DNA from: Mucilaginibacter myungsuensis
GTDB lineage: Bacteria; Bacteroidota; Bacteroidia; Sphingobacteriales; Sphingobacteriaceae
Reading direction: 5' to 3'
DNA: 64,000 bases
Assembly (NCBI RefSeq): GCF_015222005.1
Contig: NZ_JADFFL010000003.1
Location: forward strand, 1-64,000
Position numbers and translations under genes: made by a program. Below are positions 17,699-26,229 of the stretch, one piece after another. The notes under the pieces are model-generated. The model worked only from the letters and a program-made list of their open reading frames with translations. It ran no database searches and was not told the origin of the DNA. Position 1 is the first letter of the stretch. Every line of letters begins with the position of its first letter.

Positions 17699-19594
17699 CT
17701 ACACATAATACTTCACCCCATCCGTCTTGATCCTTCCGGCATCAAGGAGGGTGCGCAGGGTATCTATCTTTTCCTTATCGGTACCGGTGTGGGTGCCGGC
17801 GATCAGGTCGTCCAGTTTCAGGTGGGCGGTATTGAGGAGTTCTAATATCTCGGCGGCGATATCGTCCGAGATAGATAACGCATTGTCTTTACGTTTCTCG
17901 GCCAGGCATACATCGCATACACCGCATTTTGGAGCATTGTGTTCGTCAAAGTAATTCAGCAACATTTGGCTGCGGCAGCGGTTATGGTCGGCATAGGCAA
18001 ATACAGCCTCCATTTTGCGTTTATACATTGCTTTACGCTCTTCTAAATAAGCGCGGTCTATATATAGATTATCGGGGATCTGCCGGGCTCGGGTCCAGGT
18101 CACCTGGGGTTGATCGGTCTGCGGGAGATAGGTAAGCACATTAAAGCCCTGCAATTGCTTCAAGCCATCCACCACTTGCTGAACGTTCATGTGTGTTCGC
18201 TTGGATACATCAAATTCCTTAATGCGGGTATAGTTATCGAAAGCCCCGCCATAAGATCTTAGCAACACCTTTATAAAGGCATCCCACCCGGCATTCTGTA
18301 TCCTAAAGTTATACAACTCCTCGTTACTGACCTCGAACCTGAACCTGGACGGCAAAAACACACTCTCGCTGAAGGATAGGTATTCGCCCCGCTCCAAAAA
18401 TTTCATCGCATTCAAAGTTTTGGCCGCATCCAGTTTAAAGCGGGCACAGAACTCGCCGATATCGATATTTAAACTCAGCCCCTCGCCTGCCCCGTAAGCG
18501 ATCTGGAAATGATTAGCTAAATAATGGTAAGTTGTTTTGATCTCGTCCACCGACGGGAATGCCGACTCGAATTTGGCTATCTGCCTGGCCTTGTCGTTCG
18601 GGCCATATAATAATACCGCGTAAGCCTTTTGCTCATCCCGCCCGGCGCGACCGGCTTCCTGGTAATAAGCCTCTAAACTTTCGGGCAGATCGTAATGGAT
18701 CACAAAGCGCACATCGGGCTTATCTATCCCCATTCCAAAGGCATTAGTAGCGACGATGACCGGCACCTTACCTGTTTTCCAGGCATCCTGCTTAGCCGAG
18801 CGCTGGTCGACAGGCAGGCCCGCGTGGTAATAGTCGGCACGGAAACCGTGTTGGTTAAGGTATTGGGCCAGTTCGAAGGTCTGTTTACGGCTACGCACGT
18901 AAACTATCCCGCTGCCTTTTACACCACGGACAATTTCGGTCATTCGCCGTAATTTGTCCTCGTGAGTGCGGACTACATAAGCGAGGTTCTTGCGTTCGAA
19001 ACTCTTTTGAAATACAGCACTCCCTTTTTTGAAATGCAGCTTCTCCTGTATATCCAGCTTAACGTCGGACGTTGCCGTGGCCGTCAAGGCCAACACGGGT
19101 ACTTTAGGGTGCAACTCCCGCAGTTCGGCTATCTTTAAATACGGCGGACGGAAATCATAACCCCATTGCGATATACAATGCGCTTCGTCTATAGCAAAAA
19201 GGTTCACCTTCATATACTTGATACGCTCGCGCACCAGATCGGACAGTAAACGCTCGGGCGACAGGTACAGGAACTTCACCGGTCCATAAATGCAATTGTC
19301 CAGAGCGATATCTACCTCGCGCTTGCCCATGCCCGATACAATGGCGATGGCCTGGATACCTTTAGCTTTCAGGTTCTCTACCTGATCCTTCATTAGGGCG
19401 ATCAGCGGCGATATCACAATACATATCCCATCCTTAGCCAAAGCCGGCACCTGAAAGCAAACTGACTTACCACCACCCGTCGGCAACAAAGCCAGCGTAT
19501 CATACCCCAACAACACAGACTGGATCACCTCCTCCTGCACCGGGCGGAAGTTATCGTGATGCCAATAATGTTTAAGGATCTGGTGGATGGTCAT
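17699..19594 (-). CDS. recQ: RecQ-family ATP-dependent DNA helicase (no HRDC domain)
   Basis: SF2 3'-5' helicase for recombination and fork repair. The 631-residue product shows motif I LLPTGGGKSV (about 36-45), the DEAH box in AIDEAHCISQWGYDFRP, motif III ALTATAT and motif VI QEAGRAGRDEQ. Next comes the zinc-binding region with four Cys (CRSQM ... CGVCDVC, about 543-566). The RQC winged helix is weak. The C-terminus is a short helical wing-like segment ending KTDGVKYYV rather than an HRDC domain. Bacteroidota usually have a second, longer RecQ, so this could be the accessory paralogue. It is transcribed alone, divergent from the gene at 19766. Confidence 0.92.
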   Translation of the reverse strand: MTIHQILKHYWHHDNFRPVQEEVIQSVLLGYDTLALLPTGGGKSVCFQVPALAKDGICIVISPLIALMKDQVENLKAKGIQAIAIVSGMGKREVDIALDNCIYGPVKFLYLSPERLLSDLVRERIKYMKVNLFAIDEAHCISQWGYDFRPPYLKIAELRELHPKVPVLALTATATSDVKLDIQEKLHFKKGSAVFQKSFERKNLAYVVRTHEDKLRRMTEIVRGVKGSGIVYVRSRKQTFELAQYLNQHGFRADYYHAGLPVDQRSAKQDAWKTGKVPVIVATNAFGMGIDKPDVRFVIHYDLPESLEAYYQEAGRAGRDEQKAYAVLLYGPNDKARQIAKFESAFPSVDEIKTTYHYLANHFQIAYGAGEGLSLNIDIGEFCARFKLDAAKTLNAMKFLERGEYLSFSESVFLPSRFRFEVSNEELYNFRIQNAGWDAFIKVLLRSYGGAFDNYTRIKEFDVSKRTHMNVQQVVDGLKQLQGFNVLTYLPQTDQPQVTWTRARQIPDNLYIDRAYLEERKAMYKRKMEAVFAYADHNRCRSQMLLNYFDEHNAPKCGVCDVCLAEKRKDNALSISDDIAAEILELLNTAHLKLDDLIAGTHTGTDKEKIDTLRTLLDAGRIKTDGVKYYV

Positions 19595-19600
19595 TTGCTA

Positions 19601-19741
19601 TGCTGTCATTTTGCTGCGCTTGTCATTACGCTGCACTGTCATTGGGTCATTGGTCATTAGTGAATTTGACCCGGACGAAAATATGCATTCTTTATCTTTG
19701 ACACAGCAAACACATTAAATAGGTTTAAGTGTTTAACTTTG
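19601..19741 (+). promoter_or_regulatory. recQ/amidohydrolase divergent region with TAnnTTTG box
   Basis: TAACTTTG at 19734-19741 is an exact -7 element ending 24 bp before the ATG at 19766. A second exact match, TATCTTTG, lies at 19693-19700. No well-spaced -33 TTG was found for the first. Upstream, 19604-19659 repeats the word GTCATT five times, partly within a (GTCATTnnGCTGC) pattern, a local low-complexity repeat of unknown role. Confidence 0.5.
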
Positions 19742-19765
19742 CGTATTAACTATGCTGATATCCCT

Positions 19766-22700
19766 ATGAAGTTCCTATACGTAGTTTTTTTATCTGTTAT
19801 AAGCGTCACGGCCGTATATGGCCAGGCCAAGTGGAATGTGGAAACGCCCACTGCTCCCGCCAAAAAAGTAACTTTTACTGTTGATGAAGGCACCTGGATA
19901 AACCTGGATGTGAGTCCTAACGGGCAAACGATCGTGTTTGATCTGCTGGGCGATATCTATACGATGCCCATCGCCGGTGGCAAAGCCAACCTGATAGCAG
20001 GCGGTAAAGCTTTTGATGTGCAGCCACGTTTTAGTCCGGATAGTAAACAGATCAGCTTTACCAGCGATCGCGAGGGCGGCGATAACATCTGGATCATGAA
20101 TCCTGATGGCAATGGCAAACGCTCCATCACCAAAGAGAATTTCCGTCTGTTGAATAACGCTTCATGGTCGCCGGATGGGCAGTACTTGGTGGCCCGTAAG
20201 CACTTTACCGCAAGCCGCTCATTGGGCGCGGGTGAGATGTGGATGTACAACAAGAACGGCGGCGACGGTATCCAACTCACCAAACGCAAGAACGACCAGC
20301 AGGATGCCGGCGAACCTGTCTTCTCGCCCGATGGTAAATACGTTTACTGGAGCGAGGACGTGACCGGCGGCCCAAGCTTTGAATACAATAAAGACCCTTA
20401 TCAGGGCATCTACGCCATCAGGCGATTGGACCGCGTAACGGGTCGTATAGATGAAGTCACCGGCGGTAACGGCGGTGCCTGCCGTCCGCAATTATCGCCC
20501 GATGGTAAGTACTTAGCTTTTGTGAAACGCATCCGGTTGAAATCTGTCATGTACCTCCACAACCTGCAAACGGGGGAAGAATGGCCGGTGTATGACGAGC
20601 TATCGCACGACCAGCAAGAGACCTGGGCCGTATTTGGTGTCTATTCCAACTTTGCCTGGACGCCAGATAGCAAAAACCTGATCTTTTACGCCAAAGGCAA
20701 GATCCGCAAGTTGGAGGTGGAGACACTGAACGCATCCATCATCCCATTCGAGGTAACGGCCAACCATACTATTACCGATGCAGTGCATTTTCAGCAAAAG
20801 GTTTTTCAGGACGAGTTTACAGCTAAGATGATCCGCCAGGTAGCCACATCTCCTGATGGTAAAATGATCGCTTTTAACGCGGCGGGCTATATATACACTA
20901 AGGTATTGCCAAATGGCACGCCCGAGCGATTAACCACCGGTACCGACTTTGAGTTCGAGCCTGATTTTAGTCCGGATGGTAAGTCATTGGTTTACGTGGA
21001 TTGGAACGATGAGATGAAGGGTTGCATAAACCTGGTCGATCTGGCCACCAAAAATGTGACTCGCCTATTCACCGAGAAAGGTTTTTACTACTCGCCAAAA
21101 TTTAGCAACAAAGGCGATAAGATCGTTTATCGCAAAGGCGAAGGTAACGAGCAGTTGGGTTATGCCTTCGGCAAAAACCCGGGCATTTATACTGTATCGC
21201 TAACCAGTGGTATGGCCACCATCGGCGGCTTGGTGCAAACCACCGCCAGCACGCCTACGCTGGTACTGAACAACGGCATCCGCCCGCAATTTACAGCCGA
21301 TGACAGCAAGATCTATTATCAAAGCAGCGAGGGTGGCAACAAAGCGCTTAAGATCATAGACCTTAACGGGTCTAACCAGCGCACGCTTTACACCTCGCAG
21401 TATGCTACGCAATTTGCACCAAGTCCGGATGGCAAATTCATCGCTTTTACCGAATTGTTTAACTGTTACATCACCCCCATCGTAACGGCGGGCGCACCGC
21501 AGAACCTTTCGGCAGGTAACAAGGCGTTGCCTTTAAATAAGCTGACACGCGATGCCGGTACTTACCTGCATTGGAGCAAAGACAGCCAAAGGCTGATGTG
21601 GACCATGGGCCAAAAATATTTGGTACGCGATGTTAAGTCGGCGTTCCCGTATCTGGCCGAATCACCAGATAAGACCCCGCCGATAGATACAGCCGGTGTA
21701 GATATCAATTTAAAGATCAAATCCGATCAGCCCGAGGGTAAGATCGCTTTGACCAACGCCCGCATCATTACCATGAAGGGCGACGAGGTGATCGAAAAAG
21801 GCACCATCCTGATCGATCATAACAAGATCGTAGCCATTGGCAAGGATGTAAGCGTACCTTCGGATGTGGAGGTTGTTGATGTATCGGGCAAAACCATTAT
21901 GCCGGGCATTATTGATGTGCACGCGCATTTACATACCAGCCCGGATGGGGTTTCGCCTCAGCAGGATTGGAACTATTACGCCAACTTGGCTTTTGGTGTG
22001 ACCACAGCGCATGATCCATCCAGCAATACCGAAATGGTGTTCAGCCAGTCGGAGATGCTGAAGGCCGGCCGCTTGGTAGGTCCGAGAGTTTACTCTACCG
22101 GTGGCATCCTATACGGCGCCGACGGCGATTTTAAAGCGGTGATCAACAGTATTGACGATGCCCGCTCGCACTTACGCCGTATGAAAGCCGTTGGCGCGTT
22201 CTCGGTAAAAAGTTATAACCAGCCACGCCGCGAGCAACGCCAGCAGGTGATAGAAGCCGCACGCGAACTGGGTATGGAAGTAGTGCCCGAAGGTGGTTCT
22301 ACCTTCTTCACCAACATGAGCCAGATCTTGGACGGCCATACCGGCATCGAACACAACATCCCTGTTTGGCCCATTTATAAAGACGTGACCAGCCTATGGA
22401 ACAACAGCAAGACAGGTTATACCCCCACGCTGATCGTGGCCTACGGTGGCTTGTTCGGCGAGAATTATTGGTACTCTCGTGCTGATGTTTGGAAGAACGA
22501 ACGCCTGCAAAATTACTTCCCGGCCGGTCAGTTGGACGCGCGTTCGCGCCGCAGACCGTTTGCCGAATATGGCGACTACTTCCACATGGATGTTGCCAAA
22601 GCCACCAAACAAATAGCCGACGGTGGCACCAAGGTGAACCTTGGCGCTCACGGACAGATACAAGGCCTTGGCGCGCATTGGGAGCTTTGGATGCTGGAAC

Positions 22701-23044
22701 AGGGCAAAATGACACCGCTGCAGGCCATCCGTTGCGCTACCCTGAACGGCGCGGCTTACCTGGGTATGGAGAAAGAGATCGGATCTTTAGAGGTGGGTAA
22801 ACTGGCCGATCTGATCGTTATGAACGAGAACCCGCTGGACGATATCCGCAATAGCGAGAAGATAAAATACGTAATGGCTAACGGCCGCCTGTACGATGCC
22901 GACTCGATGAACGAGGTGCGCACCCGCGACAAACCACGCCTACGCTTTTGGTGGCAAATGAACCGCGGCGACATGTCGGCCCTGCCGGTTAACAACACCG
23001 AGACCTGGACCTACACCAGCGAACACGGCGACGGGCACCAGTAG
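19766..23044 (+). CDS. Secreted amidohydrolase with N-terminal PD40/TolB-like beta-propeller
   Basis: A 1092-residue exported hydrolase. The signal peptide is residues 1-20 (MKFLYVVFLSVISVTAVYG). Residues about 30-640 form WD40-like PD40 repeats, marked by repeated 'SPDGK' turns (PRFSPDSKQISF, PVFSPDGKYVYW, PQLSPDGKYLAF, PDFSPDGKSLVY). Residues about 660-1060 are an imidazolonepropionase-like amidohydrolase: PGIIDVHAHLH is the metal-binding start, SVKSYNQ may supply the bridging Lys, and GIEHNIP and LGAHGQ supply later His ligands. The substrate is unknown; relatives are annotated as imidazolonepropionase-like or prolidase-like. An in-frame TTG 27 bp upstream was rejected because it lies inside the promoter and would spoil the signal peptide. 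Confidence 0.9.
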   Translation: MKFLYVVFLSVISVTAVYGQAKWNVETPTAPAKKVTFTVDEGTWINLDVSPNGQTIVFDLLGDIYTMPIAGGKANLIAGGKAFDVQPRFSPDSKQISFTSDREGGDNIWIMNPDGNGKRSITKENFRLLNNASWSPDGQYLVARKHFTASRSLGAGEMWMYNKNGGDGIQLTKRKNDQQDAGEPVFSPDGKYVYWSEDVTGGPSFEYNKDPYQGIYAIRRLDRVTGRIDEVTGGNGGACRPQLSPDGKYLAFVKRIRLKSVMYLHNLQTGEEWPVYDELSHDQQETWAVFGVYSNFAWTPDSKNLIFYAKGKIRKLEVETLNASIIPFEVTANHTITDAVHFQQKVFQDEFTAKMIRQVATSPDGKMIAFNAAGYIYTKVLPNGTPERLTTGTDFEFEPDFSPDGKSLVYVDWNDEMKGCINLVDLATKNVTRLFTEKGFYYSPKFSNKGDKIVYRKGEGNEQLGYAFGKNPGIYTVSLTSGMATIGGLVQTTASTPTLVLNNGIRPQFTADDSKIYYQSSEGGNKALKIIDLNGSNQRTLYTSQYATQFAPSPDGKFIAFTELFNCYITPIVTAGAPQNLSAGNKALPLNKLTRDAGTYLHWSKDSQRLMWTMGQKYLVRDVKSAFPYLAESPDKTPPIDTAGVDINLKIKSDQPEGKIALTNARIITMKGDEVIEKGTILIDHNKIVAIGKDVSVPSDVEVVDVSGKTIMPGIIDVHAHLHTSPDGVSPQQDWNYYANLAFGVTTAHDPSSNTEMVFSQSEMLKAGRLVGPRVYSTGGILYGADGDFKAVINSIDDARSHLRRMKAVGAFSVKSYNQPRREQRQQVIEAARELGMEVVPEGGSTFFTNMSQILDGHTGIEHNIPVWPIYKDVTSLWNNSKTGYTPTLIVAYGGLFGENYWYSRADVWKNERLQNYFPAGQLDARSRRRPFAEYGDYFHMDVAKATKQIADGGTKVNLGAHGQIQGLGAHWELWMLEQGKMTPLQAIRCATLNGAAYLGMEKEIGSLEVGKLADLIVMNENPLDDIRNSEKIKYVMANGRLYDADSMNEVRTRDKPRLRFWWQMNRGDMSALPVNNTETWTYTSEHGDGHQ

Positions 23045-23070
23045 TCAGTTGGCAGTTTGCTTTAGGATAT

Positions 23071-23106
23071 AAAGCGCCGTTGTTGAGAAGACAGCGGCGC
23101 TTTTTT
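23071..23106 (+). terminator. Intrinsic terminator of the amidohydrolase gene
   Basis: AAAGCGCCG (23071-23079) pairs with CGGCGCTTT at 23094-23102, followed by a run of T to 23106. It starts 26 bp after the stop codon. Confidence 0.85.
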
Positions 23107-23157
23107 GTGGGTCGTCGCGAAGGGAAAGTTGACAAAGGTTAACATTTTTTGAAATTA

Positions 23158-23204
23158 TTCACTTCATAAAATATTGATTATCAATATTTTATAAAATAAG
23201 TGAA
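23158..23204. promoter_or_regulatory. Long AT-rich palindrome upstream of an orphan gene
   Basis: ATAAAATATTGAT (23166-23178) and ATCAATATTTTAT (23180-23192) are a perfect 13-bp inverted repeat around one base. Outer arms TTCACTT (23158-23164) and AAGTGAA (23198-23204) extend the symmetry to 47 bp. TATACTTG, one mismatch from the -7 box, follows at 23214-23221. The dyad looks like an operator for a dimeric regulator acting on the gene at 23349, but no regulator is adjacent. Confidence 0.5.
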
Positions 23205-23348
23205 ATAGTATTAACTATACTTGTCAAAGTACGGGCACGATACTATTTTGGCCTCACGGACCCGCCTATCGCTTGGTCCGCGATAGAACATCCGCATCAT
23301 CATGGGGCATCATTTTGATAGATAAGGGAAACCTATAAAAATACCAGT

Positions 23349-24008
23349 ATGAATAACCAAAAAATCGTAATAAAAATACCAAGCCTTATCTATCATCCAG
23401 TAAAGGCTTATATTGAAAAGAAAGCTTCGGATATCGAAATAGTTGATGTTGGGGATAATATTTCGATCAGGATAAATGAACCAACGTATCAAAAGCTTCA
23501 CGATCTTGGGCTTGCTACGTTTTTGTATACATTCAATTGGAATAGTAACTTAGAAAATAACATTAAGGAACGATACGAAGAGGACTTTTTAGGCAGGCCG
23601 AAATTTTCCGGTACAGACAAGGAGAGAAAAGTGTTAAACTCAATAGATCAGGGACTGTTTATTGATCTGGGTCCAGGTTATTTTGATAATAGTGTCATTG
23701 AATTAAAAAAAATAAACCATGATCTTGATCATACCAGTTACGGATCCTCAGAAACATATATCAAACTTATGCCAGACTACCCGGAGTTAGTACCAAAAGT
23801 GATCGAAGATTTTAACGAAAGTTTTGGGACAAAGTTTGTTATAGCCTCGCAATATGATATTGAATATACACCTTTTGTCGTGCTTGATGCTTCCCGTGAA
23901 AGTTTATTAGATGCATTTTGTTTCGGGTTTCATTGGGGACATTTTGAAAAAAAAAATTTCATGCAAAAGAAAAGCGATTTAGATAATAATGTCCCAAAGA
24001 AATATTGA
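23349..24008 (+). CDS. Hypothetical protein, AT-rich orphan
   Basis: I do not recognise this 219-residue protein. It has no signal peptide or membrane segment, is rich in Asp, Glu, Lys, Asn and aromatic residues, and has an alternating beta/alpha look (KIVIKIPSLIYHPVKAYIEKK at the start, FVIASQYDIEY later). The base composition is clearly more AT-rich than the neighbouring genes and A-run codons are common, which suggests later acquisition. A 12-bp inverted repeat, TGATAGATAAGG (23316-23327) with its complement at 23394-23405, brackets the start codon and could fold over it. The gene stands alone between a terminator and a repeat, like cargo or immunity-type genes, but nothing shows that role. 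Confidence 0.6.
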   Translation: MNNQKIVIKIPSLIYHPVKAYIEKKASDIEIVDVGDNISIRINEPTYQKLHDLGLATFLYTFNWNSNLENNIKERYEEDFLGRPKFSGTDKERKVLNSIDQGLFIDLGPGYFDNSVIELKKINHDLDHTSYGSSETYIKLMPDYPELVPKVIEDFNESFGTKFVIASQYDIEYTPFVVLDASRESLLDAFCFGFHWGHFEKKNFMQKKSDLDNNVPKKY

Positions 24009-24020
24009 TACACTTACGCT

Positions 24021-24118
24021 GCCGCAAGCGTCCAACGCTTGTGGCAAACATGCAAAGTGGTCACATTGCAAATTGACCTTCAATGCTCCCACAAGCGAGG
24101 GCGCTTGCGGGAGCATTG
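24021..24118. repeat. Two adjacent GCAAGCG hairpins
   Basis: Hairpin one, 24021-24045, pairs GCCGCAAGCG with ACGCTTGTGGC apart from one G-T position. Hairpin two, 24081-24118, pairs a 17-base arm (24081-24097) containing CTCCCACAAGCG with 24102-24118, one mismatch, 4-nt loop. The two share the core CAAGCG...CGCTTG and lie 35 bp apart. The second may serve as a terminator-like structure for the gene at 23349; it has a G-run rather than a T-run after it. Confidence 0.6.
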
Positions 24119-24218
24119 GGGGGGAAGATTCTTGCTTTACCGATCATTATCCGTATGTTTACCTTCATCAAATAACGACCTTAACTACCATATCACTTAA
24201 ACACCTTAAACCCTTATC

Positions 24219-25406
24219 ATGAAATTCCAAATCGACTGTTACTTAGTTGCCTGCCTTTTATTTTCGATAATATTTTCGTCGTGCAAACAACCTGATGCAT
24301 CCAAAGGCGCGGCCAAAGTCGATAGCGGAAAATACGTTGTCAACGGCACTTTCAAAGGAGTGGATTCGGGGACTATCTATATATCCTCATCCGGCAAAAA
24401 AGTAGATAGTGCCAGGATCGTTAATGGCAAATTTGTTTTTAGCGGACAAATAAGTTTTCCCGAAAAAAAGCAGTTCACCGCCACTCCGGGGAATTGGGCA
24501 TTTCATGCATTTGTAGATGCTCCGAACATTAAGCTAAATATCGATACCGCTTTCGCGATACATCAATGGGTAGACAAAACAACAGACCAACCGATGATCC
24601 AAATAATAAGCGAAACCGGTTCACCCATTGGGGATGCTTATACAGCATATTTTGACGAAACAGGTATCACGAAATACTTTGACCTGTTCAGAGAACAGAA
24701 AACGGCGTCCCGGGAACGGATCGAAGGTTTGGAAAAACAAATGGATTCGATCATGGAAGCTTCTACCATTAAACAGAGAACTTGGATAGAGAGATACGTG
24801 CCACAAAACCCGTCGTCGGTAGGCGGTGCTCTAATATTTGACGAATATATCTCAATGGCACCTGGCGTATCGGCCATTTATTTAGGTTCAATAGTAGACA
24901 AATTTTCGGGGGCGGCAAAAGCATCGCCTTATTATGCTTCGATAAACAAAAAGCTATCTGCCTTGGGTGGCTTGCGTTTGGGTAAAACTTCGCCAAATTT
25001 CACGTTATCACAAAGGGATGGCAGCAAACTAAGTCTTGCCGATAAACGCGGATCGGTTATCCTGCTCGACTTTTGGGCCAGTTGGTGCATACCCTGCCGA
25101 AAAGATATTCCGCACTGGAAGAAGATCTACGACAGATACCATCCCAAGGGCGTTGATATGATCAGTATCTCCATCGATGATGAACAGCAGAACTGGACAC
25201 ACGCGCTGGATCAGGAAAAGATGCCCTGGCGGCAAGTGATCGACAAATGGACACCCAAAAGTTCCCTTTCTGTAACAGCTGATCAATATGGAGTATTATC
25301 TATCCCTTTCTACGTTCTGCTTAATAAAAAAGGCGAAATAATAGCAGCATCGGGTAACCACAATGAGATTACGGCTAAGTTAGAAGAGGTGTTGGCCGTT
25401 AATTGA
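24219..25406 (+). CDS. TlpA-like thiol-disulfide oxidoreductase lipoprotein with DUF4369
   Basis: A 395-residue periplasmic redox protein. The N-terminus is a lipoprotein signal with lipobox FSSC, lipidated Cys22. Residues about 40-140 resemble DUF4369, the beta domain typical of Bacteroidota TlpA proteins (YVVNGTFKGVDSGTIYISSSG). A helical middle follows, then a thioredoxin fold (about 255-395) with active site FWASWCIPCRKD and a cis-Pro segment SIPFYVLL. The expected role is reduction or maturation of periplasmic or cytochrome c disulfides; the substrate is unknown. It has no obvious operon partner. The preceding 200 bp hold the hairpin repeats. Confidence 0.88.
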   Translation: MKFQIDCYLVACLLFSIIFSSCKQPDASKGAAKVDSGKYVVNGTFKGVDSGTIYISSSGKKVDSARIVNGKFVFSGQISFPEKKQFTATPGNWAFHAFVDAPNIKLNIDTAFAIHQWVDKTTDQPMIQIISETGSPIGDAYTAYFDETGITKYFDLFREQKTASRERIEGLEKQMDSIMEASTIKQRTWIERYVPQNPSSVGGALIFDEYISMAPGVSAIYLGSIVDKFSGAAKASPYYASINKKLSALGGLRLGKTSPNFTLSQRDGSKLSLADKRGSVILLDFWASWCIPCRKDIPHWKKIYDRYHPKGVDMISISIDDEQQNWTHALDQEKMPWRQVIDKWTPKSSLSVTADQYGVLSIPFYVLLNKKGEIIAASGNHNEITAKLEEVLAVN

Positions 25407-25482
25407 CATTTTTTTTGTGAATAGCAACAACGAAATTAAAACCGCGCTTCCGTTCATCAATAGAAAATAAATAAAGGAAGTT

Positions 25483-25851
25483 ATGGATCAGACAGTATTA
25501 TCGCGATATCAAATAGAATTTCAAAATACAACCTTTCACATTTCAGGATTTCCGAAAAAAATAAGAAAATCGTTAGTAACCAATAATTGGGTTCTTACTG
25601 AGTTCATCGATTTTTGGCATCGAATCAGTGATATTGATGATTACTTGATACCTGAATTAGTGAATGATAATGACGCTGGATCAGAAACAATTGCAATTTT
25701 AATTAACGATGAAATAGCATATTTTTATAATACCCTCAAAGAAGATATTAGTGAACCGGACTATATGATGCCGCTTAATGATCTGATCGAAGTTGTCAAC
25801 TCCTGGAAAGCATTTTTAGCTGAACCTCCTTTGAACGGCTCATTGGTTTAG
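25483..25851 (+). CDS. Hypothetical small acidic protein
   Basis: I do not recognise this 122-residue protein. It has no signal peptide or membrane segment. It is acidic with many Asp, Glu and aromatic residues (HRISDIDDYLIPELVNDNDAGSE, DEIAYFYNTLKEDI). An AAAGGAAGT stretch 8 bp before the ATG could serve as ribosome binding site. Composition is AT-rich, like the gene at 23349. Small acidic orphans of this kind include immunity proteins of polymorphic toxins, but no toxin gene is adjacent, so that is only a possibility. Confidence 0.6.
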   Translation: MDQTVLSRYQIEFQNTTFHISGFPKKIRKSLVTNNWVLTEFIDFWHRISDIDDYLIPELVNDNDAGSETIAILINDEIAYFYNTLKEDISEPDYMMPLNDLIEVVNSWKAFLAEPPLNGSLV

Positions 25852-26040
25852 GTTTAATTTTCAGAATGTATGTTTTAAAACTTTGATCGATATGATCAAT
25901 CGTCCCGGAGCTTTGTTAGAGGGCATCAACTGTCGCAAAAGTATGTTCACGGGCGTATCAAGACAGGCCAAACAACACTCAATTAAACACCTGACTGACA
26001 ACACATTACACCGACTCAAAAACAAGCAAAATCAAGCCTT

Positions 26041-26113
26041 GTTCACGGCAAAAAATATCACTACTGATATTCAATTAGTTACAACTCTCAAGTGCCTCCT
26101 GTTCACGTGAACA
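26041..26113. repeat. GTTCACG element, copy A (upstream of aminotransferase)
   Basis: GTTCACGGCA begins at 26041 and the palindrome TGTTCACGTGAACA covers 26100-26113. The two GTTCACG words are exactly 60 bp apart, as in copy B at 58094-58167. The intervening sequence is also related (A-run, then ACTGAT, TCAAT, TTACA). ACACATTACA occurs 40 bp upstream (26001-26010) here and 30 bp upstream in copy B. The rest of the 25852-26229 gap holds another GTTCACG at 25945 and no credible gene. Confidence 0.6.
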
Positions 26114-26149
26114 TGAACGGGCATTTTTCCTCCGTCATTTCGCTCCCTC

Positions 26150-26205
26150 ATTTCGCATTTGACATTCCGCACTTCGCATTCCTTAATTCCAACTTCCTAT
26201 ATTTG
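26150..26205 (+). promoter_or_regulatory. Aminotransferase promoter with upstream phrase repeat
   Basis: TATATTTG at 26198-26205 is an exact -7 element, 24 bp before the ATG at 26230. The 34 bp at 26150-26183 (starts TTTCGCATTTGACATTC) recur almost unchanged at 61813-61845, upstream of the cysteine leader ORF. No well-spaced -33 TTG was found. Confidence 0.55.
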
Positions 26206-26229
26206 CAGCCAATTATAATTCCCGAACGA

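Noticed and set aside
19739..19765. TTG start for the propeller-amidohydrolase
   Set aside because: It lies within the TAnnTTTG box and would place nine polar residues before the signal peptide.
23989..24222. 77-codon plus-strand frame after the orphan gene
   Set aside because: It is the translation of the twin hairpin repeat and overlaps both neighbours.
25883..26110. 75-codon frame upstream of the aminotransferase
   Set aside because: Covers the GTTCACG element; no start signal or recognisable sequence.
26092..26229. 46-residue N-terminal extension of the aminotransferase
   Set aside because: Runs through the palindrome, phrase repeat and -7 promoter box; family starts at the later Met.
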